Notes: generated by a model not told the origin, from the letters alone. 64,000 nt of DNA from Deltaproteobacteria bacterium (GCA_029262515.1 JAJCZH010000002.1:81023-145022); one strand, 5' to 3'; counted from the first letter of the stretch, positions 19,860 through 29,400 are shown. Numbers and translations: made by a program.

Positions 19860-22800
19860 ATGGGAGTATCGAGTTTAATAATAGCGGTCTTTATCGCTGC
19901 TTCGCTGGGCCTTTCGTGGATCTCCGGCGATAAGGAGCAGGAGCGCCTTAATGATAGAGTTGCACAAAGGGGCGTTGAGACTAAAGATGTGGAAAGAGAA
20001 CTCGGTAACAAGAACAGGCAGTTTACGAGGCAGAACAAAGAACTTGCAAAGATTAAGATGAAGTTGAAGCAGGAGCTTAGAGCCAAGAAGAAGGTAGAGA
20101 GAAAACTCGCTTATGAAAAGCGGCAGAGGAGAATGGCCAAGGAACAGCAGGGGAATGTTGTTGCCGGGGAGAAGGTAGAAAATAAAAATAAAGAGAATGA
20201 AGCTATAGATAGGAAAAAGTCGAAGAGCGTCTCGTCCAATGTAGCCAAGGTTGATCGCGAGAAGATAAGAGCCGAGATAGAGGGCAAAGTTAAGCAGGAG
20301 ATTTCGGAGCTCGAAGCCAAGCTTAAGGCTGTTGAGGAGAGCAGCAAGCGGCTAGAGGTCGAAATGCAGCTGAGGGTTGAGGAAGAGGCGCGCAAGAGGG
20401 CTGAGGAGGCCTGGACTCAGGCTGAGCTCGCAAGGGTAAGGGCTGAGGAGGCGGCGACCGAGTCGCAGAAGCTCAAGGCCCGGCTCGACAAGGTGATGAA
20501 AGCGAAGCAAGCCCTGGATATTGCGCTAAGCGAGCAGGAAGATGCGCTTATCCGTGCTGAAGAGAGGCTTGAGAAGGAAAGAATGGAGCGTGAAAAGCTC
20601 GAAGAGAAGCTCAATGACGCCTCTAAGGCCTTCGATACATCAAAGGCTCAGGGTGCCGAAGCTATAGAGGGAGCTTCTACGGCGCTCAAGGCCGCTGAAG
20701 AGGCGACCAGTGTCGCTCAGACACCTGAAGTGGTTGCTAGAATGGCGCAAAAAATTGCTAGGCTCGACACTGCACGCGCTGAAGCGCAAAAGGAGTTGAG
20801 TGCCAAGTCTCAAGAGATTTCCTTATTAAAATCTAGAATCAGCGAGATCGAAGCGGAAAAGGAGATTATTTCCGGCGAAGCTTTTGATAGCGCAAACAGG
20901 TTGGTAGCATTAAAGCAGCAGCTTGAAGAGACCAGACTCACGGAGAGCGAACTTCGCGATACTCTCGGAGAGCAGAAAGCAACGCACAAAGCAGAGCTTG
21001 AGACTGCCTTTTTGGAAAAGGAGCAGAGTTTAAAGGCTGTTCATGACGCAGCCATGATTGAGCTTGAGGAAAAGCTCAATACTGCTAGCCTGAGACTGAG
21101 TGAAAATGTTGAGAAGGTTCCCGCGTTAATGGCAGAGCTTGAGAGTGCCGGTGTTAAAGAGGCAGAGTTACTCTTAGCTATAGAGAAGCAGAAGGGCGAA
21201 TACGCAGCTGAAAAGAACAGGGCTCTTGGTGAGCAGAAGTTGGAGCTGCAAAAAAGTTATGAGTCCGTTAGCGCCGAGCTTGAGGCCCGGTTGGCCGAGG
21301 TGAGCGCGGAGAAAGAGAAGAACGCTCTGGCGGCAAGCGCGTTGCAGGCCGAAGTCGAAAGCGCGACTCTAAAGGAAGTGGAACTGAGCGCGGCGTTAGA
21401 AGAGCAGAAGACCGTACATGCCATTGAGCTAGAGAGAGCCCTTGCCGAACAGCAGATGTCATTAAAGCAGAGTTTTAATGTACGTATTGTCGAGTTGGAG
21501 AGCAAGTTTGCAGATGCGAGCATTGCGAAGGTTGTGGCGGGCGAAGCGGTTGATGAGGAGACCGCACGTTTAAGAGAGAGGGCTACTGAGCTTGAGATCC
21601 AAAACAGGGAGCTTAACGCCATGCTTCGCGAAAGCAAGATCAGGTTGGCCGAAGCGGATATAGAGCGTGATACCGTAAAAGAACTTATAGCCAAGAATGC
21701 GGCTCTTGAGGCCAAACTTAAAGAGGCAGGCCTTGCAAACTTGCAGGGCAAGGCCGCGGATTTTGTTGCACAAAAGTTGATAGAGCGAAATGCGGATCTT
21801 GAGGCAAAGTTGCAGGAAGCGCGTCTTGGGCTCGCAAAGAGCGAAGCGGCAAGAGAGCGTGCCGAAGAGTTGACCGAGCAGAATAACGCACTTGTTTCTA
21901 AATTGAAAAACGCAGAGGTCTCTCTTGCTGCTGTTAAGGGTTCGTCAGAGGTAGTGGCGCAGATAACGAGTAGAAATGCCGAGCTCGAGGAAAAAATCGT
22001 TGAGGCCGAAGCGGCTATTGCCCAGGCCGATGCAGCTCGCTTTATGGTTGAGGAGTTAAATAGAGAAAACCTCGAACTGAGTGAGATGCTCGAAAGGGAG
22101 AGGGCGGCCGGATCCGACGGCAGTGAGTTGGAAGTGAAACTGAGAAACGTAAACGATGCTATCGAGTTGAAGTTAAAAGAGGAGCGCGGAGTTAGAACAA
22201 ACCTCGAGTCGAAACTCGTTGAAGCTATGGAAGCCAAGTCTGCGGGAGAGACAGCCATAAGTGATCTTGTCAAACTTCAAAGCAGTACGGAGCAGGCTTT
22301 ACAGCGTGAGCTTGAGGAAAAAAAGATACTCGAAGAGAGTCTGGCTCAGACTGAGTTGAAACTTAGCCTGAGTGAAGAGTCTGCACGAGAGGCTGTTAAA
22401 GCAATGAGTGAAGCCGAAGCGCTTCTGTTAAATGTACGCAAAGAGCAGCAAGGTGACAGCGCGAGCATTGTCGAACGTGGCGCTGCAATCAGCACCGATG
22501 TGCTAAGCGCCCTGGATGCTGCTAATCAGGCTCGTGTCGATTTGGAGACGCAGCTTGGTACTCAGATGGAGGCCGGTCGTATTGTAGAGGCCAAACTGAG
22601 GGAGTTCGAGCAGACTGTGGGCCAGCAGAACATTACTATAAAGTCGTTAGAACAGGCAGTAATAGATGCAGAGTCGCGGCTTGAGAGCAAGGTAAGTGCC
22701 AAGGATGAAATCAAGGCGGATATAAGGAGTGTAGGAGCGAAGGCCCGTACTATGGGGGCCGAAGGCGGCTCAGATGTAACGTTATTTGCCTTACAATCCG

Positions 22801-23177
22801 AGTTCACTCAACTGAAGGGCAAGATCACGCGGAAGCTCAAGAGCGGAGAGATAGAGGCCTCGGACCTGCTGGAGATGATGACGGTCGATGGTGTTCTAAA
22901 TGTCTATGTCGTGAATAAAGGCGACACGCTCTGGAGGATTGCGTCGAATAAAGACCACTACGCTAACCCGTTCATGTGGCCTCTTATATATAGGTACAAT
23001 GTTACTAAGCTCAGGAGCCCGGACCGTCTAGAACCCGGACAGGTGCTTATTATCTTCAAAGAGGTTTCGGAAACCGAGGCAGTTGATGCGGTTAAGAAAG
23101 CAAAGAACCGTGGAAACTGGAGAAAATGGAGCTCTGAACAGAAGAAGGACTGGGTAAAAGAGTGGTCACTGCACTAG
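19860..23177 (+). CDS. Very long coiled-coil protein: N-terminal membrane segment, central coiled coil, C-terminal LysM-like domain
   Basis: Hydrophobic N-terminus; about 950 residues of E/K/A/L heptad-like sequence; C-terminal YVVNKGDTLWRIASNKDHYANPFMWPLIYRYN...LEPGQVLII. Confidence 0.88.
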   Translation: MGVSSLIIAVFIAASLGLSWISGDKEQERLNDRVAQRGVETKDVERELGNKNRQFTRQNKELAKIKMKLKQELRAKKKVERKLAYEKRQRRMAKEQQGNVVAGEKVENKNKENEAIDRKKSKSVSSNVAKVDREKIRAEIEGKVKQEISELEAKLKAVEESSKRLEVEMQLRVEEEARKRAEEAWTQAELARVRAEEAATESQKLKARLDKVMKAKQALDIALSEQEDALIRAEERLEKERMEREKLEEKLNDASKAFDTSKAQGAEAIEGASTALKAAEEATSVAQTPEVVARMAQKIARLDTARAEAQKELSAKSQEISLLKSRISEIEAEKEIISGEAFDSANRLVALKQQLEETRLTESELRDTLGEQKATHKAELETAFLEKEQSLKAVHDAAMIELEEKLNTASLRLSENVEKVPALMAELESAGVKEAELLLAIEKQKGEYAAEKNRALGEQKLELQKSYESVSAELEARLAEVSAEKEKNALAASALQAEVESATLKEVELSAALEEQKTVHAIELERALAEQQMSLKQSFNVRIVELESKFADASIAKVVAGEAVDEETARLRERATELEIQNRELNAMLRESKIRLAEADIERDTVKELIAKNAALEAKLKEAGLANLQGKAADFVAQKLIERNADLEAKLQEARLGLAKSEAARERAEELTEQNNALVSKLKNAEVSLAAVKGSSEVVAQITSRNAELEEKIVEAEAAIAQADAARFMVEELNRENLELSEMLERERAAGSDGSELEVKLRNVNDAIELKLKEERGVRTNLESKLVEAMEAKSAGETAISDLVKLQSSTEQALQRELEEKKILEESLAQTELKLSLSEESAREAVKAMSEAEALLLNVRKEQQGDSASIVERGAAISTDVLSALDAANQARVDLETQLGTQMEAGRIVEAKLREFEQTVGQQNITIKSLEQAVIDAESRLESKVSAKDEIKADIRSVGAKARTMGAEGGSDVTLFALQSEFTQLKGKITRKLKSGEIEASDLLEMMTVDGVLNVYVVNKGDTLWRIASNKDHYANPFMWPLIYRYNVTKLRSPDRLEPGQVLIIFKEVSETEAVDAVKKAKNRGNWRKWSSEQKKDWVKEWSLH

Positions 23178-23247
23178 AGGCGGTTTACTCTTTTGTGGAG
23201 CAGTAAAGATGTTTTTTATTTAGAGCATATTTTATCACCTGTTTTAT

Positions 23248-23290
23248 AGAAGGCGCGGTACCTTTTTAAGGTTCCGCGCCTTCTCTTTTT
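23248..23290 (+). terminator. Intrinsic terminator
   Basis: agaaggcgcgg...ccgcgccttct hairpin followed by ctttttta. Confidence 0.88.
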
Positions 23291-23336
23291 TATTGTTTGA
23301 AAGAGTGGCGGCCAATGTCGGTTAATGACGCCGAGA

Positions 23337-24581
23337 TTAATCGATTAGCTGAAAGGCTTTTCTGTAAAGCAGGTATTCGGAGGTGAGAGTCGCCCTGTAG
23401 GCCTCCTTATACATCTTAACGCTGGAGGACTGCTCTTCCGGTCTACCCTTTTCCATTCCATTCAATATCGATGCGAAGAAACGGTTATAGAACTCGTCCG
23501 GTTTTACTACAACCTCGAAGACCAGTTCCGCGGCTCGAAGCGCAGGTGGTGGCGAGTAGGCAAACTCGAATTTTTCATCCGGCGCTATCCTAGTGTCGAA
23601 GAGCTCTTCCGAGAGGTCCAGCGCAATTCTCCGGCCTATAGTTACAGTAGACCGGCTCGCTTCTATTATATTCCCCTTTTGATCCAGTAAAAACCCGGTG
23701 ACAGTAACGCTCGGCGTGACATAGGTCGGAAACATGTGGCCGACCCCGGTATTGGTTATCGTGAGAAGAGCTTCTACTCTCTTATTCTTGCTTTTGTTGT
23801 TGTAGTTAGCTTTTATATCGAGACCGGAGAGGACCATTTCTGGGTAGTGTATACCTTGCCACAGGTGGCGCCTGCTCGGCATGTGGCACATCTGGCAGGT
23901 TACGCCGCTATCGGCATAACGGCTCTCTTTCCATTCGTTATACGTATTGGTTAGAACGCGCCCGTTAAGTTCGTAACCGGCGTCGAGCTGGTGGCAGGCG
24001 GCACAGAACTCGGCGCTTGAGAAGAAACTCTTCTGTTCTGTATGGTGCCCGGCCTCTGTTGTCTCAATAGCTGAAGGGCCTTCCGGGCCGTAGACAACGG
24101 ATTCTCTCAGGTGGCACGCTGCGCAGCTTATGCCCGTTGTCTGAAGTTTTTTGTCAAAGGCCGGGTTTATGCCGTACCCGTCCTCCTCTTTTACTGCTTC
24201 ACTCTGTTCAAGCAGCGGTGCGTGACATCTGTAGCAGGAGGTAGCAAAGCCCGGAGACTCGATAGGTGAGAGCTGGGCGAGAAGGCCCGGCCCGACACTT
24301 CTGCTGTGTAGAGATGTAGACCACTCTTTGTACTTTGTGCTGTGGCAGGTACCGCACTCTTTCGGATAAGGCGCCGGGTTTATCTTAACAGTATCCGAAG
24401 GTTTATTTTGCCCGTTATTTACAGCGCGCGCCGGGCGAGTCCAGTGGTATTGTAGCGCCTTAACCTCACCCGCGCCGTTGCCCTCGGCAAGGGCAACGGG
24501 CGGAGCAAGAGAGAGCAGAAGAAGGGAGAGGGTCATTGTTATTGAAAATAGAAGGTTCAAGGGCAGTTTTACCTTCCGCAT
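23337..24581 (-). CDS. Secreted pentaheme c-type cytochrome, c554-like
   Basis: Five CxxCH (CGTCH, CYRCH, CAACH, CAACH, CQMCH); signal peptide MRKVKLPLNLLFSITMTLSLLLLSLAPPVALA; start set at internal ATG 24581 (ORF extends to 24617). Confidence 0.88.
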   Translation of the reverse strand: MRKVKLPLNLLFSITMTLSLLLLSLAPPVALAEGNGAGEVKALQYHWTRPARAVNNGQNKPSDTVKINPAPYPKECGTCHSTKYKEWSTSLHSRSVGPGLLAQLSPIESPGFATSCYRCHAPLLEQSEAVKEEDGYGINPAFDKKLQTTGISCAACHLRESVVYGPEGPSAIETTEAGHHTEQKSFFSSAEFCAACHQLDAGYELNGRVLTNTYNEWKESRYADSGVTCQMCHMPSRRHLWQGIHYPEMVLSGLDIKANYNNKSKNKRVEALLTITNTGVGHMFPTYVTPSVTVTGFLLDQKGNIIEASRSTVTIGRRIALDLSEELFDTRIAPDEKFEFAYSPPPALRAAELVFEVVVKPDEFYNRFFASILNGMEKGRPEEQSSSVKMYKEAYRATLTSEYLLYRKAFQLID

Positions 24582-25270
24582 GGGTTCTTGAAACTGCACG
24601 GGTTTTTCATTGAGCAAGGGTTAGATGCCCCGCAAGGATTAACGGAACAGGGGTTTGCCGAGCAGGGGTTGACAGCACACGGGTTCTTCATGCTGCACGG
24701 ATTGGCATGACCTGAGTGGTTTGCGACATAGGCTGCAAGTCCCGTCATCTTCTGCGAGTTCCATTTGAGAGGCCTGCCGGCCATTGGGTTTATCATGCAG
24801 AAGTTTATCATCTGATCGAGGGTCAGTATGTCGTTAGCCATCTTTATGTACTTGGGATACGGTTTTGCATTGAGCAGCGCTCCGCCCGGATGGCAGGTTG
24901 AGCACGATGAGCCGCTTTTGCCAAGCGTAGAGTCAACCCAGAGCCTCTCACCTCTGTCGAGAACGCTTTCGTAGTCGGTTAAACGCCACTTTCTGATGGG
25001 GCTGTTGCCGGACGAGTCCTTCATACTGCAAGGATTCTTAACGGCGCAAGGGTTCGCACATGGGTTCTGCGTTGCACACGGGTTTGAACAAGGGTTCGCA
25101 CATGGGTTCTTCATTGCGCATGGGTTTGAACAAGGGTTCTTAAAACTGCATGGATTATTTGTCTGTTCGGCTTGGGCAACTGAAACAATGGAAGTGCTGA
25201 AAATGAAGGCTGCTACTACTAAAACGGTAACCATCAGCGCTATGGGCGCTATTTTCCCAATACTTCGCAT
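24569..25270 (-). CDS. Monoheme c-type cytochrome flanked by Cys-rich NPC repeats
   Basis: Signal peptide; 9 NPC motifs, one CSTCH heme site with LTDYESVLDRGERLW...GGALLN..MTGLAAYVANHS core, then 8 NPC motifs. Confidence 0.9.
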   Translation of the reverse strand: MRSIGKIAPIALMVTVLVVAAFIFSTSIVSVAQAEQTNNPCSFKNPCSNPCAMKNPCANPCSNPCATQNPCANPCAVKNPCSMKDSSGNSPIRKWRLTDYESVLDRGERLWVDSTLGKSGSSCSTCHPGGALLNAKPYPKYIKMANDILTLDQMINFCMINPMAGRPLKWNSQKMTGLAAYVANHSGHANPCSMKNPCAVNPCSANPCSVNPCGASNPCSMKNPCSFKNPCGR

Positions 25271-25735
25271 ACTAACCTCCTTTTTGTTAAAGTTAGCCTG
25301 GGCAAGGGTGCTAAACAGATCTGTTCAACAGAGCATGCTCTTTAGTGTGCCCCGCCCATTACTATTGTCTCTTTTGTATGCATCATGGCTGATAGAATGT
25401 AGTTAAAATTGTATCAGAAAAAAAAGGGCATGTTTGAAAAAGATGGAAAGAATCTTTTGTTATGGCCAACATGTTGATTTGCCAAAGTTTTTAACGTTAT
25501 GAGGCGCAAATAATTATTTTTTAAAAAAATGCATTTTTTCCTAAAGTTTATTTTAAGCTTGCCGATATAATAAATAGACAGAGACAATGGGAGTTAATTC
25601 GTGACCGCTAACACGAATTGCTCCTTTTTTTTGCCTGCATACAGGATAAATCGGATCAATGTGGTATGATATAAGTGTGGTCTGTTCTTCTTTTTTTATA
25701 TATCAATGAATTTATATAACAGAGGAGGTGAGGTC

Positions 25736-25864
25736 ATGTACTGGACAAATGAGTTTAACTGGCAGGATTCGGAAATCAGGCACATGTTGGTTGAGTACTT
25801 CATAGCCACCGGTCTCTTTTCGATCATTGTCCTGGTAGCCTTTTTTGTGGGTGTGGTACTGTAG
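25736..25864 (+). CDS. Small (42 aa) single-TM protein, unknown function
   Basis: MYWTNEFNWQDSEIRHMLVEYFIATGLFSIIVLVAFFVGVVL; strong RBS agaggaggtgaggtc; below ORF-track length cutoff. Confidence 0.7.
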   Translation: MYWTNEFNWQDSEIRHMLVEYFIATGLFSIIVLVAFFVGVVL

Positions 25865-25903
25865 CCACAAAGTACGCCAGAAAATAGAATAGAGACCAAA
25901 ATT

Positions 25904-25938
25904 ATACCCTAAAAGGAGATTCATGCTTTTTAGGGTAT
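25904..25938. terminator. Hairpin between convergent small ORF and TPR gene
   Basis: ataccctaaaa...ttttagggtat inverted repeat. Confidence 0.75.
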
Positions 25939-25946
25939 CGGGTAAT

Positions 25947-26594
25947 CTATTTGGAGAGCAGCATGGCTTTGATCGCCCGGGTCATGGTTCCTAAACCGGG
26001 CGAGAGCCTGAAAGCATTCAAACGAGCATTCCTGAGTATCTTTCCGGTGCTTCTAGCCGCTATTCCTTCGTAGAGCCATAGGGCTTCTTTTACTCTCTTC
26101 TCTTTTGCTTCAAAGCGTGCAAGGCACATTGTCAGTTCAGGATGCCACGGCACAACCATATAGACCTTTCTTAAAAGCACCGTTGCTCTCTTCCTGTTAA
26201 TGCGGTCATGGAGGTGAGAGCCAGCCTCTATCGCAGTATGTACCGCGTCTGCTTTGAGACCGCGCTCTATCTGGTGCTTTACCCTCTCTTCCCAGGCCTC
26301 GGCTACCTGCGGAAGCGTACGGCAGGCGAGCGTATAGATACTTTGGGCCTTATCGATAAAACCCCTCGCGCTATGCCCGTCGGCTGCGGTCTTAAAGCTG
26401 TTCCAGGCCTCTTCTTTTCTATTACATTTAGCCAGAAGAGGGGCCAGGCGCGCATGAATATCGAAGTCCCCGGGATCAACATTCAGTAGCTTGATATACT
26501 CCCCGATAGCCTTTTTTACCTTACCGCTCGACTGCGCTTTTGCCGCCAAATCGAGAATCTCTCTCCTGCTTCTCTGTTTTTTCTGTGTGATCAT
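25947..26594 (-). CDS. Tetratricopeptide-repeat-like protein
   Basis: Helical repeats: AQSSGKVKKAIGEYIKLLNVDPGDFDIHARLAPLLAKCNRKEEAWNSFKTAAD. Confidence 0.7.
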   Translation of the reverse strand: MITQKKQRSRREILDLAAKAQSSGKVKKAIGEYIKLLNVDPGDFDIHARLAPLLAKCNRKEEAWNSFKTAADGHSARGFIDKAQSIYTLACRTLPQVAEAWEERVKHQIERGLKADAVHTAIEAGSHLHDRINRKRATVLLRKVYMVVPWHPELTMCLARFEAKEKRVKEALWLYEGIAARSTGKILRNARLNAFRLSPGLGTMTRAIKAMLLSK

Positions 26595-26880
26595 AAGCCG
26601 ACATCTCCTCTATGCACACATTCTACTCTTTTTAGAGTTTTTCTCTGTAACTCAGCACACGCACGCAGGAAAAATGGGTAAGAATAGGCAAAAAAACTCT
26701 TTACCCTAATGTTATCGCAACTCCAGGTTTTAGTGGTTGTAGCAATAATCACATCAATTACCGCCTATGGGGTGTAAAAATATTGCATTGGCAGAGCCTC
26801 TGTACGCTATATGGCAATGTCGTAGGTTGGAGTCTGGTGACTCTTTTTCTGTTCTGGTTTTTATTAAGGAGTAATGGACA

Positions 26881-28308
26881 ATGTCTATTAAAGAGTTATT
26901 GACGATATGGACGGACTCTCCGGCGCTTTCTATGCTGATATGGGTTTTGCTCACGGTAGCGATACTCTATCTCGCACGTACTCCCGCACATCAGGCGATC
27001 ACAAGCTCTTCGAGGGTCGTAAGCCGTGCACTCCGTTTGGCCGCTCGTGCTGTACTAATAGCTGCCGGCAGGCTTGAGAGGCGAAATCGTGATGTTTTAC
27101 TCGCTTTCGGGCTCAACGCGGCAGAAGAGTCCGTAAACCGGGAGATTCAAAGAATGGACGCTACCATACGGCGCGACCTGAGCAGCTACCCGTCCATGAA
27201 CAGGAAGGTGATGGAGCTGGTTGCCAAGATAGACAATGAATATAACTGCGGCTCGGAAGTGCCTCCTGAGCCGGCTAGCTGGATAAATGCTGTCTCTTCG
27301 GTTGCGAAGATTCGTGCGACCGGAGATACACAGGTTGCGAAGATGCTCTCTGATATAAAAGTGAATATAGATAGCGAGCACAGAAACGCCATAGAAGAGT
27401 ACAGAAAGTCGAACAGCGCGCGACATGAGATACTTACGAAGATGGCCCCGAACTGGAGAGAGGCGGCTCAGATACTGAGCACTGTGGGCAAATCAATAAA
27501 AGGACTCAATGAGCGGACCGAGCTGATAGACAAGAAGGTAGATGAGTTTGAAATTATCCGGAACGGGAGTGACAAGGCCGCAAGAACGCTTGCCTCCTCT
27601 TCGATGACTCAGTTCGTGGTCTCATCTCTAGTGCTCTTAATAGCGCTGGGCGGGGCCGCTATAAACTTCAACCTCATATCTCTGCCGATGTCCGAGATGG
27701 TTGGAGGCGGAAGTTTCATAGGGCCGTACAAGACCTCCGATATAGCCGCTATGGTGATAATAATGGTAGAGGCGGCAATGGGTCTTTACCTGATGGAGGC
27801 GCTTCGCATTACGAGGCTCTTCCCGGTAATCGGAACAATGAATGACAAAACACGCTTCAGGATGATACTGATTACCTTCTCCATACTCTTTATTCTCGCC
27901 TCCGTCGAGGCATCGCTGGCCTACATGCGCGACCAGATTGCCGCTGACATGCAGGCGCTCAGGCAGTCACTTGCTGCGGTCGATGCAGCAGTGCCAACGG
28001 GCTCCTGGATACCGACGGCCGGGCAGATGGTAATGGGTTTCATACTTCCTTTTGCGCTGACCTTTGTCGCTATACCGCTCGAAAGCTTTATACACTCTTC
28101 GCGAACCGTTATCGGTATTGTTGCGCTCGGATCCCTGCGGATTGTTGCCTTCATGCTGAGGCTTATGAGTTCAATAGCGCGTAATACAAGCAGGCTGCTC
28201 GTAAGCGTCTACGACCTGGTTATCTTTCCTGCGCTCTTTTTCGATCGTATGGTGAGGACACGTCTGCTCCACGCACCTCTCGACTCAACAAAAGGGAGGG
28301 TTTCATGA
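26881..28308 (+). CDS. Multi-pass membrane protein of unknown function
   Basis: 475 aa; N-terminal TM, soluble helical segment, at least 4 further hydrophobic segments; no recognised family. Confidence 0.8.
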   Translation: MSIKELLTIWTDSPALSMLIWVLLTVAILYLARTPAHQAITSSSRVVSRALRLAARAVLIAAGRLERRNRDVLLAFGLNAAEESVNREIQRMDATIRRDLSSYPSMNRKVMELVAKIDNEYNCGSEVPPEPASWINAVSSVAKIRATGDTQVAKMLSDIKVNIDSEHRNAIEEYRKSNSARHEILTKMAPNWREAAQILSTVGKSIKGLNERTELIDKKVDEFEIIRNGSDKAARTLASSSMTQFVVSSLVLLIALGGAAINFNLISLPMSEMVGGGSFIGPYKTSDIAAMVIIMVEAAMGLYLMEALRITRLFPVIGTMNDKTRFRMILITFSILFILASVEASLAYMRDQIAADMQALRQSLAAVDAAVPTGSWIPTAGQMVMGFILPFALTFVAIPLESFIHSSRTVIGIVALGSLRIVAFMLRLMSSIARNTSRLLVSVYDLVIFPALFFDRMVRTRLLHAPLDSTKGRVS

Positions 28309-28973
28309 AGAAGATCGTGAAGGTAAAAAAGAACTTTATTATACTGCTCTTCGGGCTGCTGTTTTTCTCGTACGGCTGCGCGGACAGCACCACAAGGGCA
28401 ACGGGAGTCTATATGCTGATGGATACGTCCGGCACCTACGCCAAGGAGCTGACCAAGGCGCACTCTATAATCAACTATCTGCTCGGTACGCTCCAGCCCG
28501 GAGACTCCTTAGCAGTAGCGCGCATAGATTCGGGTTCATTCAGCGAGAAAGACATAATCGGCAAGGCTACGTTCAATACGCGCCCATCGGTTGCCAATAA
28601 CCAGAAGAGGCTCTTTGAAAAGACTGTCGCCAAATTCATAAAGGGCGCAAAGGGCTCCAGGCATACCGACATTACGGGCGGCATGCTTCAGGCGGTTGAG
28701 TACCTGCAGGAGACGGGAGCCGGTAACAGGCATATCTTTATCTTCTCAGACCTTGAAGAGGATCTGAAGAAAGGGCATGTAAGGGACTTTCCGATCCGTT
28801 TTGACGGGGTCAGTGTCGTTGCGCTAAACGTTACAAAGCTAAGAAGCGATAATGTAGATCCGCGCGAGTACTTGACCCGGCTAGAGTCGTGGCAGAAGAG
28901 GGTTGAAGAGGGCGGTGGAAAATGGAAGGTAATTAACGACCTCGAACGGCTCGAAAATATCCTGGCCGAATAA
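28305..28973 (+). CDS. Putative VWA-like lipoprotein, translationally coupled to the upstream membrane protein
   Basis: Signal sequence LLFFSYGC; VYMLMDTSGTYAKEL (MIDAS-like), SRHTDITGGMLQAVEYL, HIFIFSDLEED; ATGA overlap at 28305-28308. Confidence 0.75.
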   Translation: MKKIVKVKKNFIILLFGLLFFSYGCADSTTRATGVYMLMDTSGTYAKELTKAHSIINYLLGTLQPGDSLAVARIDSGSFSEKDIIGKATFNTRPSVANNQKRLFEKTVAKFIKGAKGSRHTDITGGMLQAVEYLQETGAGNRHIFIFSDLEEDLKKGHVRDFPIRFDGVSVVALNVTKLRSDNVDPREYLTRLESWQKRVEEGGGKWKVINDLERLENILAE

Positions 28974-29000
28974 GTTTACGAACTTCACAAGAACACCTTA

Positions 29001-29038
29001 TAACACCTCCTTGGGACTACTGCTCGAGGGGGTGTTTC
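29001..29038 (+). terminator. Intrinsic terminator after VWA-like gene
   Basis: aacacctcc...gagggggtgttt hairpin and T-rich tail. Confidence 0.7.
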
Positions 29039-29188
29039 TGTTTGTCTCGAACAACCAAAATAGAGTGGATAAATATTAAAGTATGTATGGGCAGTAATTC
29101 AAATTATTTTATTAATATTAGTAAAAACTAACGGCAAATGAATTGCAGAGGTTTTTTTATAGCGATTCAATGGTTAATTTTTCAAATA

Positions 29189-29207
29189 GTGTAAACTTTA
29201 TTTACAC
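29189..29207. promoter_or_regulatory. Palindromic candidate regulator site (GTGTAAA-CTTTA-TTTACAC)
   Basis: Perfect 7-bp inverted repeat about 195 bp upstream of the sigma54-like promoter. Confidence 0.5.
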
Positions 29208-29383
29208 ACCCCTAAAAACAGTATAACTATCTATAATTGAAAGCTATTATATATAAAGATAGCTTGTTTGGCACCAAGCGCGTCAGTTTATTTTACATAG
29301 TTCGCGTTTTTGTGCCGGCAAATGCTTTTTACATAACCGAATAAGATTAGATAAACCAGGCAGTTCTACTCATCATGCTGCAA

Positions 29384-29400
29384 TGGTACAAAAATTGCAT
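29384..29400 (+). promoter_or_regulatory. Sigma54-type -24/-12 promoter
   Basis: TGGTACAAAAATTGCAT: GG and GC separated by exactly 10 nt; about 80 nt upstream of the PEP-CTERM gene start. Confidence 0.7.

Noticed and set aside
21257-22273. 338-aa Ser/Ala-rich antisense ORF
   Set aside because: Antisense shadow of the Glu/Ala coiled-coil gene; low complexity and no start context.
25040-25145. Short direct repeats (gggttcgcacatgggttc...) resembling a CRISPR-like array
   Set aside because: They are coding repeats for NPC tripeptides in frame; units vary and there are no unique spacers.
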